A DNA stretch of 64,000 bases from Paucibacter sp. DJ2R-2 (GCF_025717675.1 NZ_JAJIRT010000005.1:186001-250000), one strand, 5' to 3'. Positions 18,144-27,623 are shown, counted from the first letter of the stretch. The notes: a model not told the origin generated them from the sequence alone. A program made the numbers and translations.

Positions 18144-19355
18144 CTACTTCACAAAGCTGTTCATCTGGATGATGGGCAGCAGCACCGCCATCACGATTAC
18201 CAGCACGACCGCACCCATGCCGACGATCAGCAGCGGCTCCAGCAAGGTCGCCAGGGCCAGGGCGCGGCGCTGCACTTCAACGCTGAGCTGCTTGGCGGCT
18301 CGCTCCAGCATCTGCGGCAGCTGGCCGGTCTGTTCGCCCAGGCGGGCGAACATGGCCAGGATGCCGGGGAAGCGCTTCTTGCCGGCCAGGGCCGAGCCGA
18401 CCGGTGCGCCCTCGCGCACCTGCACCAGGGCGTCGAGCGCATCGGCGCGCATGGCGTGGTTGGACAAGGTCTCGGCCGCCGCTTGCAAGGCCTTCAGGAT
18501 GGGCACACCCGAGCCGGCCAGCATGGCCAGGGTGCCGGCAAAGCGTGCCGCGTTGTAGCCGCGGGCCAGCCGGCCCAGCAGCGGCACTTTCAGAAAAGCC
18601 GCATCGAAGCGCAAGCGGAAGGCCGGGCGCTTGAGGGCCCAGGACAGGCTCGTGCCGCCGCCGATGGCCGCCAACACCATCAGCCAACCCCACTCACGCA
18701 CGAAGTCACTGGTGGCCAGCATGGCCACGGTCAGCCAGGGCAGGGCGCGCTTGGAACTGGTGAAGGTGGCGGCGATCTGCGGCACCACATAGGTCACCAG
18801 GAAGATGATGATCATGAAGGCGATCAGCGAGACGATGGTCGGGTAGGCCATGGCGCCAATCAGCTTGGCCTTCAGGTCCTGGCGCTCTTCCAGATCGTCG
18901 GCCAGTTTTTCCAGTACCGGGCCGAGCGCGCCGCTCTGCTCACCGGCTGCCACCACGCCGCGGTAGACCTCGTCGAACTCGCGCGGCGCCGTGCCCAGGG
19001 CGCGGGCAAAGCTGGCGCCGGCATTGACCTCGGCCTTGAGCTGCGAGAGCAGCTCACGCTGGCGCGGGTCCTCGCATTCATCGGCCAGGGCCGTCAGCGC
19101 CCGCTCCAGCGGCAGGCCCGAGCCGACCAGGCCAGCCAGTTGGCGCGTCCAGACGGCCAGCGCGGTGGTGCTGAAGACGCGGCGCGCGAAGCGACTGCCG
19201 CCGTCCTGGCCCTGCTGCTGCACCGGCTCCAGGCTCAGCGGCACCAGGTTCTGGGCGCGCAGCTGGGCACGCGCGGCGCGCGGGTTGTCGGCCTCGATCA
19301 GGCCGCTGCTCGAGCGGCCGGCCGGGTTCAGGGCTTCGTATTTGTAGGCGGGCAT
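18144..19355 (-). CDS. gspF: type II secretion system inner-membrane protein GspF
   Basis: Polytopic inner-membrane platform protein, 403 residues, which connects the GspE ATPase to the pseudopilus. The start MPAYKYEALNPAGRSSSGLIEADNPRAAR is diagnostic. Two repeated cytoplasmic helical domains are visible (FTRQLAGLVGSGLPLERAL-like WTRQLAGLVGSGLPLERALTA near residue 70, and FAGTLAMLAGSGVPILKAL near 275), with three membrane segments, the last at the C-terminus (LLIVGMGAVVLVIVMAVLLPI). It lies 22 bases downstream of gspE. Confidence 0.96.
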   Translation of the reverse strand: MPAYKYEALNPAGRSSSGLIEADNPRAARAQLRAQNLVPLSLEPVQQQGQDGGSRFARRVFSTTALAVWTRQLAGLVGSGLPLERALTALADECEDPRQRELLSQLKAEVNAGASFARALGTAPREFDEVYRGVVAAGEQSGALGPVLEKLADDLEERQDLKAKLIGAMAYPTIVSLIAFMIIIFLVTYVVPQIAATFTSSKRALPWLTVAMLATSDFVREWGWLMVLAAIGGGTSLSWALKRPAFRLRFDAAFLKVPLLGRLARGYNAARFAGTLAMLAGSGVPILKALQAAAETLSNHAMRADALDALVQVREGAPVGSALAGKKRFPGILAMFARLGEQTGQLPQMLERAAKQLSVEVQRRALALATLLEPLLIVGMGAVVLVIVMAVLLPIIQMNSFVK

Positions 19356-19377
19356 GGTGGGCGGCGCGACACCGGGC

Positions 19378-20805
19378 TCAGGATTCGCGTGTCACGCGCA
19401 GCACTTCTTCGACCGAGGTGATGCCGGCATCGATCAGGCGCTGGCCGTCCTCGCGCATGGAGCGCAGGCCGGCTGCATGGGCGGCAGCTTGAAGCTCACT
19501 CTCTGCGGCGCGCTGGTGCATCAGGTGCCGCACTGCTTCGTCGGCCACCATCAACTCATAGACGCCGGTGCGGCCCTTGTAGCCGGTGCGGCTGCAGGCT
19601 TCGCAGCCGACGGGGTGGTAGCGCCCTTCACCATCCTGGCGTTTGCAGACGGGGCAGAGCTTGCGCACGAGGCGCTGGGCCAGCACGCCCAGCAGGCTGG
19701 AGCTGAGCAGGAAGGGCTCGACGCCCATATCGGTCAGTCGAGTGACGGCGCTAGGGGCGTCATTGGTGTGCAAGGTGGCCAGCACCAGGTGGCCGGTCAG
19801 CGAGGCCTGGATGGCAATCTGCGCGGTCTCGTAATCGCGGATTTCACCGATCATGATCACGTCCGGGTCCTGACGCAGGATGGCGCGCAGGGCCTTGGCA
19901 AAGGTCAGGTCGATCTTGGCATTGACTTGGGTCTGGCCCACGCCGGCCAGCTCGTACTCGATCGGGTCTTCCACCGTCAGCACATTGGTGGTGCTGGTGT
20001 CCACGGTCTGCAAGGAGGCGTAGAGGCTGGTCGTCTTGCCCGAACCGGTGGGCCCGGTGACCAGCACGATGCCGTGCGGCTGCTGCACCAGGCGCTTGAA
20101 GGCCTCCAGCACATCGCCGCTCATGCCGAGGCCTTCGAGCGTGAACTTCGATTCGGTCTTGTCCAGCAGACGCAGCACGGCGCGCTCGCCGTGGGCGCTG
20201 GGCAGGGTGGAGACGCGCACATCGATGGCGCGGCCGCCGATGCGCAAGGAAATGCGGCCGTCCTGCGGCAGGCGCTTTTCGGCAATGTCCAGCTCGGCCA
20301 TGATCTTCAGGCGCGAGATCAGGGCCGCGTGCAGGCCGCGGTTGGGCTGCACCACTTCGCGCAGCGTGCCGTCGACGCGGAAACGCACCGAGCTGGCACG
20401 CTCGTAGGGTTCGATGTGGATGTCGCTGGCGCCGTCCTTGGCCGCCTGTGTCAGCAGCGCGTTGAGCATGCGGATGATGGGCGCGTCATTGGCCGCTTCC
20501 AGCAGGTCTTCCACGGCGGGCAGGTCCTGCATCATGCGGCTCAGGTCCACCGCGCTCTCGACCTCGCCGATCACCACGGCCGCGCTCGATTCGCTGCCGG
20601 CATAAGCGGCGTTGATGCGCTCGGCCAGGCTGCTGGCGGCCTCTTGTTCGAAGCGGTCGATCAGGTAGAGGCGCTGCACCTCGGACAGAGTGGCCAGGCT
20701 GACTTCGGCCGGCGCCCAGAGCACGAGGCTGGCGCCGTCGTCCTCCAGCAGCACCGAATTGGCCTTGGCGTAGGCGTAAGGCAGGGGATGGCGCATGGCG
20801 CTCAC
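19378..20805 (-). CDS. gspE: type II secretion ATPase GspE
   Basis: Cytoplasmic hexameric ATPase that powers pseudopilus assembly, 475 residues. Walker A GPTGSGKTT (near 251-259), Asp box EDPIEYE, Walker B-type IMIGEIRDYETAQIA and His box HLVLATLHTNDA are intact. The zinc-binding loop is present with CPVC and CEAC near residues 383-402. The GTG at 20805 overlaps the gspD stop (GTGA) and is preceded by AAGGTGG at good spacing; an in-frame ATG 9 bases later is the alternative. Start context and overlap show translational coupling with gspD. Confidence 0.96.
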   Translation of the reverse strand: MSAMRHPLPYAYAKANSVLLEDDGASLVLWAPAEVSLATLSEVQRLYLIDRFEQEAASSLAERINAAYAGSESSAAVVIGEVESAVDLSRMMQDLPAVEDLLEAANDAPIIRMLNALLTQAAKDGASDIHIEPYERASSVRFRVDGTLREVVQPNRGLHAALISRLKIMAELDIAEKRLPQDGRISLRIGGRAIDVRVSTLPSAHGERAVLRLLDKTESKFTLEGLGMSGDVLEAFKRLVQQPHGIVLVTGPTGSGKTTSLYASLQTVDTSTTNVLTVEDPIEYELAGVGQTQVNAKIDLTFAKALRAILRQDPDVIMIGEIRDYETAQIAIQASLTGHLVLATLHTNDAPSAVTRLTDMGVEPFLLSSSLLGVLAQRLVRKLCPVCKRQDGEGRYHPVGCEACSRTGYKGRTGVYELMVADEAVRHLMHQRAAESELQAAAHAAGLRSMREDGQRLIDAGITSVEEVLRVTRES

Positions 20806-23048
20806 TGGCCCACCTTGTCCGTGGCGCCCGCCGGCGGCTTGGCCACGCCGATGGGTGCGGTGGGATTGGCCGGCAGCAGCGGCGTGCCGGTATCCGGAAG
20901 GGCGAACTTGGACTCGGGCTTGACCGATTCCTGCAGGGTGCGGAAATGGTCGTAGCGGTCGAGCGTGATGCGGTCGGCCGCTTCCTGGCTGCGCATGATG
21001 ACCGGGCGCAGGAACACCATCAGATTGGTCTTGACCCGGCTGCGGCCGGTGTTCTTGAACAGATTGCCGATCAGGGGCAGGCTGCCCAGGCCGGGCACGC
21101 GGCCCTCGCTGTCGGCGAACTCGTCCTTGAGCAGGCCGCCCAGCACCAGGATCTGGCCATCGTCCACCGAGACCGTGGTCTCGATCGAGCTCTTCTCGGT
21201 CGAGGGGCCGCTGCTGTCGGCCTTGGTGGTCGGGTCGACCGAGGAGTTTTCCTGGAACACCGTCATGCGCACTGTGCCGCCCTCGCCGATCTGGCTGCGG
21301 ATGCGCAAGGTGATGCCCACATCCTTGCGGTCATAGGTTTGGAAGGGGTTGACTGCGCCGGTGCCGCTGCCACTGCCGGTGTTGGTGTAGGAGCCCGTCA
21401 CGAAGGGCACCGAGCGGCCGACCACGATCTTGGCTTCTTCGTTGTCCAGGGCGACCAGATTGGGCGTGGACAGCACATTGGCGCCGGCCTCGGTCTCCAA
21501 GAAATTGGCGATCGCGCCCAAGGTGTAGCGCTCGCCGAATTTTTTGAGCAAGCCGATATTGAAGCCGGTCGGCGCATCTTTGATGACGCTGGCAATAGCG
21601 GTGGTGCCGCCGTAGAGCGCGGCCGAACCCTGGATGATGTTGCCCGGGCCGGTGCCGAAATTGGTGCCGGCGCCCGTGATGCTGCTGTCTCCTTTGTTGC
21701 CGAACAGGTTCTGCCACTGCACGCCGAAATTGCCGCTCTTGCTGGCGTCGACTTTGACGATCAGGGTTTCGACATAGATCTGCGCGCGCCGGCCGTCGAG
21801 CTGCTCGACGACCTGGCGGATCTGGCGATACAGCGGTTCGGCGGCCGTGATGATCAAAGCATTGGTCGAGGGGTCGGCCTGCACAAAGCCGCCGGTCGAG
21901 GGGCCGGCCGAGGCGCTGACCGGTGTGGTCGCCGCTGCTGACGCGCCGCTACCGCTGGTGCTGCTGTTGTTGCCTGAGCCAGCGCCGCTTTGCTGCAGTC
22001 CGCTGAAATTGCCCGCACCCAGGCCGCCGGCGCCGCTCTGGCCTGCTCCCGAGTTGCTGCCGGAAGCACCGCCCGCATTGCTGTTGGCCGAGAAGGCGGC
22101 ACGCAGCACCGTGGCCAGCTTGGTGGCGTCGGCGTTCTTCAAGTAGATGACGCGGATATTGCCGGCCGGGCTGTTGTCCAGCGAAGGCTGGTCCAGCTTG
22201 GCGATGATGCTCTTGGTATAGGCCAGGCGCGTCGGGTTGGCGGCGCGCACGATCAGGGCATTGCTGCGTGGGTCGACCACCACATTGACGCTGCCGCTGC
22301 CGCCTTGGCCGGGCACCGCTGCGGCGGCATTGCCGGCTTCGGTCAGGCGCAGCACCAAGGGTGCCAGGTCGGCGGCGACCGCATGCTTGAGCGGCACCAG
22401 CTCGATGTCTGTGGCGCCGGCCGTGTCCATGGCGGCGATGATGCGGCCCAGGCGCTGCAGGTTGTCGGCGTAGTCGGTGATGACCAGGCTGTTGTTGCCC
22501 GGGTTGGCGTTGATGGTGTTGTTGGGGCTGATCAGCGGGCGCAGCACCGCCACCAGGTTGTTGGCGTTCTCGAAGTTGAGGCGGTAGACCTGGGTCAGGA
22601 TCTGGTCACCGCGCTCCTTGCTGCTGTCCACGGCCACCGAGCCGGCCTGCAGCTTTGCGTCGGCCTCGGGAACGACCTTCCACAGCCCGGCGCTCTCCAC
22701 CACGGTGAAACCCAGGCCGCGCAGGGCGGCCAGGTAGTTGAGGTAAGCCTCGCGCGGCGTCACCGGTTGCTCGCTGTAGACCGTGATCTGGCCCTTGACG
22801 CGCGGGTCGATGATGAACTGGCGGTTCATCATCACGCCCATGGCGCGGGTCACGGCCTCGATGTCGGCGTTGACGAAGTTCAGAGTCACCGGCGTCGGTG
22901 CCTTGACGGCCGGGCCGCTGCCGCGCGGCTTGTTGGTGGCGGCCGGGCTCAGGGCAGGCGTGGCCAGCAGGGCCAGGGCCAGCAGGGAGACGCCCGCTTG
23001 CTGTCGCCGAGGCGCGATGGGCGCCCGCTTGTCGTCGTTCATGCTCAT
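20802..23048 (-). CDS. gspD: type II secretion outer-membrane secretin GspD
   Basis: Outer-membrane multimeric channel, 748 residues. After a short cytoplasmic N-region a signal peptide spans VSLLALALLATPALSPAA. N0 (LNFVNADIEAVTRAMGVMMNRQFIIDPRVKG), N1, N2 and N3 domains follow, then the secretin core with VPLIGNLFKNTGRSRVKTNLMVFLRP near the C-terminus. A Gly/Ser/Ala-rich insertion of about 65 residues lies inside N3. The ATG at 23048 overlaps the gspN stop (ATGA); the longer open frame upstream is out of register with gspN and lacks similarity. No pilotin gene (gspS) is seen, so outer-membrane targeting is unexplained here. Confidence 0.95.
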   Translation of the reverse strand: MSMNDDKRAPIAPRRQQAGVSLLALALLATPALSPAATNKPRGSGPAVKAPTPVTLNFVNADIEAVTRAMGVMMNRQFIIDPRVKGQITVYSEQPVTPREAYLNYLAALRGLGFTVVESAGLWKVVPEADAKLQAGSVAVDSSKERGDQILTQVYRLNFENANNLVAVLRPLISPNNTINANPGNNSLVITDYADNLQRLGRIIAAMDTAGATDIELVPLKHAVAADLAPLVLRLTEAGNAAAAVPGQGGSGSVNVVVDPRSNALIVRAANPTRLAYTKSIIAKLDQPSLDNSPAGNIRVIYLKNADATKLATVLRAAFSANSNAGGASGSNSGAGQSGAGGLGAGNFSGLQQSGAGSGNNSSTSGSGASAAATTPVSASAGPSTGGFVQADPSTNALIITAAEPLYRQIRQVVEQLDGRRAQIYVETLIVKVDASKSGNFGVQWQNLFGNKGDSSITGAGTNFGTGPGNIIQGSAALYGGTTAIASVIKDAPTGFNIGLLKKFGERYTLGAIANFLETEAGANVLSTPNLVALDNEEAKIVVGRSVPFVTGSYTNTGSGSGTGAVNPFQTYDRKDVGITLRIRSQIGEGGTVRMTVFQENSSVDPTTKADSSGPSTEKSSIETTVSVDDGQILVLGGLLKDEFADSEGRVPGLGSLPLIGNLFKNTGRSRVKTNLMVFLRPVIMRSQEAADRITLDRYDHFRTLQESVKPESKFALPDTGTPLLPANPTAPIGVAKPPAGATDKVGQ

Positions 23049-23971
23049 CCGATCGAAAAGACGGAACGGGCGCCTTGGCGCCGTCCGATGATGTTCAGGA
23101 GGTTGTTCAAGGCGGCTTCCCGGCCGGGCGCGGCGGACGCTTCCAGCGTGAAGCGCGGCTTGCCGGCCGTCAGCGTGCCCTGGCCATTCAGCATCAGGGC
23201 GCCTTCCAGGGTGCTCAGATTCATCTGGCTGACGTTGCCGACGTCGCCGGTCTGGCCCGGGCTGGCGGGCATCGCCAGCAGGGAAAAACGGTAACTGCCC
23301 AGCGGCGCGAGTGTCGAGACGCGGGAAGACAAATTGAGCAGGTCCAGGTCCAGTTGTCCGAATTGGCGCCACTGCCCGCCCAGCCACTCCAGGCGCAGAT
23401 CGCGTGCGCTCAAGCGTAGCGAGCCGCCCAGCTGCAAAGTGTTCCAAGGCGTGCCCAGGCCCGAGAGCAGGCCCGCCGGCAGACGTGCCAGCCATTCGCC
23501 GCTGTTGGCCACGGCCAGCTCGAAGCGGCCCCAGCCCGGGCGCAGCAAGAGTTGCAGCTGGCCATTCAGGCAACAGTCCTGGCGGGCATTGAGAGCCAGG
23601 CCCAGGCCTTTGAAACCCAGGGTCCAGCTCAGGCGGCCGGGCAGGATGGCGGCGTCACGGCTGCCCGCACCACCGCTGAGCACCAGCACGCCGCTGCCAT
23701 TCCAGATGCTGCCGCGGCTGTCAGTGATCAGCACATGTTCATTGCTGGCCGTGGCAAGGCCGCGTGCCAACCAGCTGGCCGGCGCAAAGGCCACGAGGGC
23801 AATGCCAGCGCCCAGCAGGGCGCCGGCCACGCTCCAGCGCCGTGGCAGGCTCTGGCGGGCACGCTGCCCCAGGTCTTCGGTGGGCAGGTCCTGCCAGTGA
23901 CTCGGCGCACCCAGGCTGGACCCGGTCGCGTCGCCGGGGCGCTTGCTTCGCCCGAAACGAAGCGGATTCAT
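23045..23971 (-). CDS. gspN: type II secretion protein GspN
   Basis: A 308-residue accessory protein of the type II system with one membrane segment (about residues 48-70: VAGALLGAGIALVAFAPASWLA) and a periplasmic beta-rich domain containing ITDSRGSIWNGSGVLVL, the typical GspN signature. The precise role of GspN is not settled and many systems lack it. The start ATG at 23971 (MNPLRFGRSKRPG) overlaps the gspM stop codon (ATGA) and its own stop overlaps gspD, fixing both boundaries. Confidence 0.9.
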   Translation of the reverse strand: MNPLRFGRSKRPGDATGSSLGAPSHWQDLPTEDLGQRARQSLPRRWSVAGALLGAGIALVAFAPASWLARGLATASNEHVLITDSRGSIWNGSGVLVLSGGAGSRDAAILPGRLSWTLGFKGLGLALNARQDCCLNGQLQLLLRPGWGRFELAVANSGEWLARLPAGLLSGLGTPWNTLQLGGSLRLSARDLRLEWLGGQWRQFGQLDLDLLNLSSRVSTLAPLGSYRFSLLAMPASPGQTGDVGNVSQMNLSTLEGALMLNGQGTLTAGKPRFTLEASAAPGREAALNNLLNIIGRRQGARSVFSIG

Positions 23972-24483
23972 GGGGCCGAGCCTCCTTGCAGGCCGAGCAC
24001 GATGCTGCCGCTGAAGCCCTGCGGGCCGCGCTGCAGCTTGGCCTCCAGAGGGCGGGCACGGGCGGCGCTGCGCGCTTCGCCCAGCCAAGCCTGCAAGGCC
24101 TCGCTGCTGACGCCGTTCAGGGTCAGCACGGCGCGGTCGCCGCTGAGCTGCAAGCGGGCCGCCGGGCCCAGGTGTTCGCTGGCTGCCTGCAGGGCTTGGG
24201 CGGCTTGGGCGGCGGGCACGGCCGGGGCGGCGCGCAAGGTTTGCGCTTCCTGCGCCAGGGCCTGCATGTCCTGCAGCTGACGCTCCAGGCTTTCCGCCTG
24301 GGCCGGAGCCTGGCTCAGCGTGCGCCAGGCCGGCTGAATCGCCACGAACCAAAGCAAGGCCAGACCCAGCAGCAGGGCGATCAGCTGCGCGGCCTTGCGT
24401 TCGCGCTCGCCCATCTGCTGCCACTGCGCTTGTGCCTGAGCTTGCAGGCCGGCCCAGGGTGTCGGTTTCTTGTCGATGCTCAT
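23968..24483 (-). CDS. gspM: type II secretion inner-membrane protein GspM
   Basis: A 171-residue bitopic protein: short cytoplasmic N-terminus (MSIDKKPTPWAGLQAQAQAQWQQMGERERKAAQLIA), one transmembrane helix (LLLGLALLWFVAIQPAW, about 36-53), a coiled-coil-prone region (SLERQLQDMQALAQEAQ) and a small periplasmic ferredoxin-like domain. It partners GspL in the assembly platform. ATG 24483 overlaps the gspL stop (ATGA). Confidence 0.93.
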   Translation of the reverse strand: MSIDKKPTPWAGLQAQAQAQWQQMGERERKAAQLIALLLGLALLWFVAIQPAWRTLSQAPAQAESLERQLQDMQALAQEAQTLRAAPAVPAAQAAQALQAASEHLGPAARLQLSGDRAVLTLNGVSSEALQAWLGEARSAARARPLEAKLQRGPQGFSGSIVLGLQGGSAP

Positions 24484-25799
24484 GTCTTGGGCCCGGGCGA
24501 GGCCTGGGCGGAAAGGGCGTTGCGGACCGCCGGCGCATCGGCGGGCAGGCGGCTCAGGGTCAGCTGGCCTTCGCTGCTTTCCAGCTGCCAGCCTTCGCTG
24601 CGCAGCTGGCTGCGGAATTGCTGAATCTGTGCCTCGCTCCAGCCGGCGCTGGACAACTGCAGGCGGCCGGCTTCGAAGCTCAGGCTGTCGGCCGGGCCGC
24701 GGTCCTGGGGCCAGGCGGTGGCAGCCGCAGCCAGCAGGGTTTCCAGGTCCTTGTCACCGCTGCGGCCGGCGCTGGCGCGCAGGCCGTCGATTTCACGCTG
24801 CATCTGCGTCGGCGCGTCCAGCACCGCACGCACATGCGGGAAGGTCTGGGTCAGGGTCTGGGTGATGGCAGCGCGCCGGGCCTTGAGCTGGGCGTTTTGC
24901 TGCCAGGCGGCCAGGTTCATGCCCAGCAGCTGCACGGCCACGAGGCCGGCAAGGCCAATGCGCACCGGGCGCCACTGGCGACGCATCAGGCCGCGCGAGA
25001 GCTGGCGCAGGGCGCGGATGCCGCGGGTGCGCGGCGCCAGTTCGAATTGGCGCAGATTCCAGGGGCAGTCGATCACGCTCAGCGCGCGCTGGGCGCGGCT
25101 CAGCGGCGTGACCGCCGTGCCCAGCCAATGTTCGGCCGCTGCCGCCACCTCGGGTGCGGCATGCCACTGCGAGCTCTGCACCAGGGGCGCCGGGAAGAGC
25201 TGGCGCGTCAGGCTGCCCTCCAGCGGCAGATTGCTGACCCCCTCGGGGTGGCTCCAGCGCAGGGCCACCGGGCTGAATTCCTGGCCGGTGCTGTAGAAAT
25301 AACCGCGCGGCGGGCTGCCGGGCCAGCTCAGGGGGCAGACTCGGTCGACCACGATCTGCGCCGCTTCCAGCGCCGCCAGCTGCGCTTGCAGCCAGGCACG
25401 CGAGCAGACGGCGACCCAAGCGCTATCGCCGCCCTGGGCTTCGGCTTCGATGGCAAAGTGCAGGCTCTCGGCGTCGTCGAGCAAGCTGTCTTCCAGCAGG
25501 CCGGCCAGGGCGCTGCGCATCTGACGGCCGGCGCGCGGTAGGCTGACGCGCTGCCAGGCCACGTCGGACTCGGCCGGAATGGCGATCACCAGGTCGGCGT
25601 GCGGCAGTTGGGTGGCCGGCAGGCTGCCTTGCGCGCTCAGCTCGCGTCCGTCGGCACTCAGCACATAGTCGATGTCGGCTGCGGCCTCGCCGCCACGGCC
25701 GAGACCGGTCGCTCGGCCCAGGCCGTCGACGGTCGGGGCAGGGCGGCCTTGGGCATGCAGGCGGCTGCGCGGGGGCAGGAACAGGAGCAGAGTACTCAT
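24480..25799 (-). CDS. gspL: type II secretion platform protein GspL
   Basis: A 439-residue bitopic protein linking GspE in the cytoplasm to GspM in the periplasm. The N-terminal ~270 residues form the actin-like cytoplasmic domain; a transmembrane segment lies near 275-295 (VRIGLAGLVAVQLLGMNLAAW), followed by a periplasmic ferredoxin-like domain. It is the only gene of the gspG-F series not overlapping its upstream neighbour: 115 bases separate it from gspK, enough for a minor internal promoter (a TAGAAT hexamer lies near its start), although no convincing -35 accompanies it. Confidence 0.93.
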   Translation of the reverse strand: MSTLLLFLPPRSRLHAQGRPAPTVDGLGRATGLGRGGEAAADIDYVLSADGRELSAQGSLPATQLPHADLVIAIPAESDVAWQRVSLPRAGRQMRSALAGLLEDSLLDDAESLHFAIEAEAQGGDSAWVAVCSRAWLQAQLAALEAAQIVVDRVCPLSWPGSPPRGYFYSTGQEFSPVALRWSHPEGVSNLPLEGSLTRQLFPAPLVQSSQWHAAPEVAAAAEHWLGTAVTPLSRAQRALSVIDCPWNLRQFELAPRTRGIRALRQLSRGLMRRQWRPVRIGLAGLVAVQLLGMNLAAWQQNAQLKARRAAITQTLTQTFPHVRAVLDAPTQMQREIDGLRASAGRSGDKDLETLLAAAATAWPQDRGPADSLSFEAGRLQLSSAGWSEAQIQQFRSQLRSEGWQLESSEGQLTLSRLPADAPAVRNALSAQASPGPKT

Positions 25800-25914
25800 G
25801 GAGACGGGGGAAGCGGGCGCATTCTAGGTGGCGTATTTTGCGGGATCATGTGGAATCAATCAGTTAGCGCTTCTCTCTATGAAACGCCGGGCCCGGGCGA
25901 CCTCGCGCGGCGCT

Positions 25915-26910
25915 TCACTTCCGGGTTTCCTGCAGCTGGTTGACGCGTTGGCGCTCGATCACCAGCATTTCCAAATTGCGCCTTTGTACCAGGGCGCGTT
26001 CCTCCATGACCCGTTCGTCCAGGCGCAGCCGGCCCTTGATGATGAAGAAGGCCGACTTCACATCGGCCCGCTCCGCGCTCAGATTGGCGTTGCTCGGGAA
26101 GTAGCTGGCCGCGTCTTGCAGCTTGCGCAAAGGCTGGGTCTGGCGTGCGCGCACCAGGCGCTCGGCCGAGGCCAGGTCCATGCCGTCATAGAGTGCGGCG
26201 ATGACCTCGCGTGGCGCGGTGTTGAGGTTGACCGGCGTGGCCTGGGGCAGCAGGGTCAGCACCGGGCGCAGGCGTTCGATGGTTTCGGGCGTCAGGCCGA
26301 ACCAGGCCAGCTGGTCGAGATTGCGCGGTGGTAGCGGTGGGTTCTTGTTGTCGGCCGCGTTGGCCTGGCTCTTGCTGCCGTCCTTGCTGTCGGCGGACTG
26401 GCGCAGCTTGCGGATCAGGGTCTGTGCACTGCCGGGCGGCGCGCCGACGCTGTCGCACAGACGCTCCAGCACCCTTTGCTCGAGTGCAGGGACCTCGGTG
26501 CCGCCGAGCAGATTGCGAAGGTTGTACTGCGCCTGGGCATCCTGCAGGCTGCCTGATAGAAAAGCCTCGGGCCCGCTGTCTTCTTTGTTGTCGGCATCGG
26601 CGGCCAGAAAGGTGGACAGGCGCGCTTCGGCCAGGGGCACGGCCCAGACCTCGCCGAGGTGGTCGACCGGCTCATTGAGGTTGGCGCGCGCATCCTCGCG
26701 CAAGATCAGGCGTGCCCAGTCGAGCACGCCTTGCAGGATCCAGGCGGACTGCGCCCGGGCCCGCTCGGCCGCCTCGATCTGCACCGCCCGGTATTGGCGC
26801 CAGACCATGGCCGAAGCCAGGCTAGCCACCAGGGTGACGATCAGCATGGCGGTCAGCAGCGCTGCGCCTGCTTGCCCGTGGTGTTGGGACTGGGGCCGGC
26901 GCTCGATCAT
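25915..26910 (-). CDS. gspK: type II secretion minor pseudopilin GspK
   Basis: A 331-residue atypical minor pseudopilin that caps the pseudopilus with GspI and GspJ. The prepilin-like leader is GQAGAALLTAMLIVTLVASLASAMVW, with cleavage expected before AALLTAML. A large globular alpha domain follows, including VNLNTAPREVIAALYDGM (helix-hairpin-helix-like SAM region). A polar, low-complexity insertion (SADSKDGSKSQANAADNKN) sits at about residues 170-190. The ATG at 26910 overlaps the gspJ stop by ATGA. Like other GspK proteins it lacks the usual conserved Glu at position 5 of the mature pilin. Confidence 0.93.
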   Translation of the reverse strand: MIERRPQSQHHGQAGAALLTAMLIVTLVASLASAMVWRQYRAVQIEAAERARAQSAWILQGVLDWARLILREDARANLNEPVDHLGEVWAVPLAEARLSTFLAADADNKEDSGPEAFLSGSLQDAQAQYNLRNLLGGTEVPALEQRVLERLCDSVGAPPGSAQTLIRKLRQSADSKDGSKSQANAADNKNPPLPPRNLDQLAWFGLTPETIERLRPVLTLLPQATPVNLNTAPREVIAALYDGMDLASAERLVRARQTQPLRKLQDAASYFPSNANLSAERADVKSAFFIIKGRLRLDERVMEERALVQRRNLEMLVIERQRVNQLQETRK

Positions 26911-27623
26911 GATTGCGGCCCGAGGATGATCTGGCGCGTCAAGCTGCCGTTGAAACCGCTGTCGGGTGAGAACTGCAGCACCACGCGCACGCCGCTGGGC
27001 AAGATGGCCCGCCTCGGGCCGCTGCCGTCCTTGTCGCCCGATCCCTGGCCCTGCCCATCTGCACCCTTGCCGGGGCCGGCTGCCCCTGGCCCTGGCGGCG
27101 GCGGGATGTTGTCGCTGCCATTGCTGACATCGTCGCTGGACTGGGCATTGCTCCAGCCATTGCCCCGGTAGAAATAGAGCTGCCAGGCACTGATGCCCTC
27201 GAGCGTGCTCAGCTGGCCGCGGTCCTGGATTTGCAGACGCAGGCTGCGCTCATAGGTTTGGCCCAGCTCATTCGCGCCCTGCTGCAGCGGGCCTTCCCAG
27301 CGCAGCAGCCGCCCCTCGCGCAGGCTCCAGACCACCACCTGCAGGCCTTGTGGCTGCTGGCGCGTCAGGCGCAGCGAGGCGCCGTCAAAGGCAATCGCCG
27401 GCACGCTGCCGCTGTCCTGCACGGCGCGCAGGTCGCTGTCCCATTGCGCCATCACGGTCTGCAAGCGGGCGCTGTGGTCCAGATGGGCCTGGGCCACTTC
27501 CCGGCTCTTCAGCAAGCCGTTGATGCCGCTCCAGGCCATCACGGTCATCAGGCTCATGATCAGCAGGGCCACCATGACCTCGATCAGGGTGAAACCGGTC
27601 GGCGTGTGGCGGCCGGCGCGCAT
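26907..27623 (-). CDS. gspJ: type II secretion minor pseudopilin GspJ
   Basis: A 238-residue minor pseudopilin of the tip complex. The prepilin cleavage site is TPTG/FTLIEVMVALLIMSLM. An unusual Gly/Pro/Asp-rich insertion of about 40 residues (from SDNIPPPPGPGAAG to GDKDGSGPRR) interrupts the globular domain near residues 170-205. The ATG at 27623 overlaps the gspI stop by one base (TGATG), fixing the start in preference to a longer upstream frame. Confidence 0.93.
   Translation of the reverse strand: MRAGRHTPTGFTLIEVMVALLIMSLMTVMAWSGINGLLKSREVAQAHLDHSARLQTVMAQWDSDLRAVQDSGSVPAIAFDGASLRLTRQQPQGLQVVVWSLREGRLLRWEGPLQQGANELGQTYERSLRLQIQDRGQLSTLEGISAWQLYFYRGNGWSNAQSSDDVSNGSDNIPPPPGPGAAGPGKGADGQGQGSGDKDGSGPRRAILPSGVRVVLQFSPDSGFNGSLTRQIILGPQS

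Noticed and set aside
23049-23573. Extended N-terminus of GspD (175 extra codons)
   Set aside because: This stretch lies within gspN in another frame; the start overlapping the gspN stop gives a proper signal peptide.
25800-25914. Strong internal promoter before gspL
   Set aside because: A TAGAAT hexamer is present but no acceptable -35 at 16-18 bases was found; mentioned only as a possibility with gspL.
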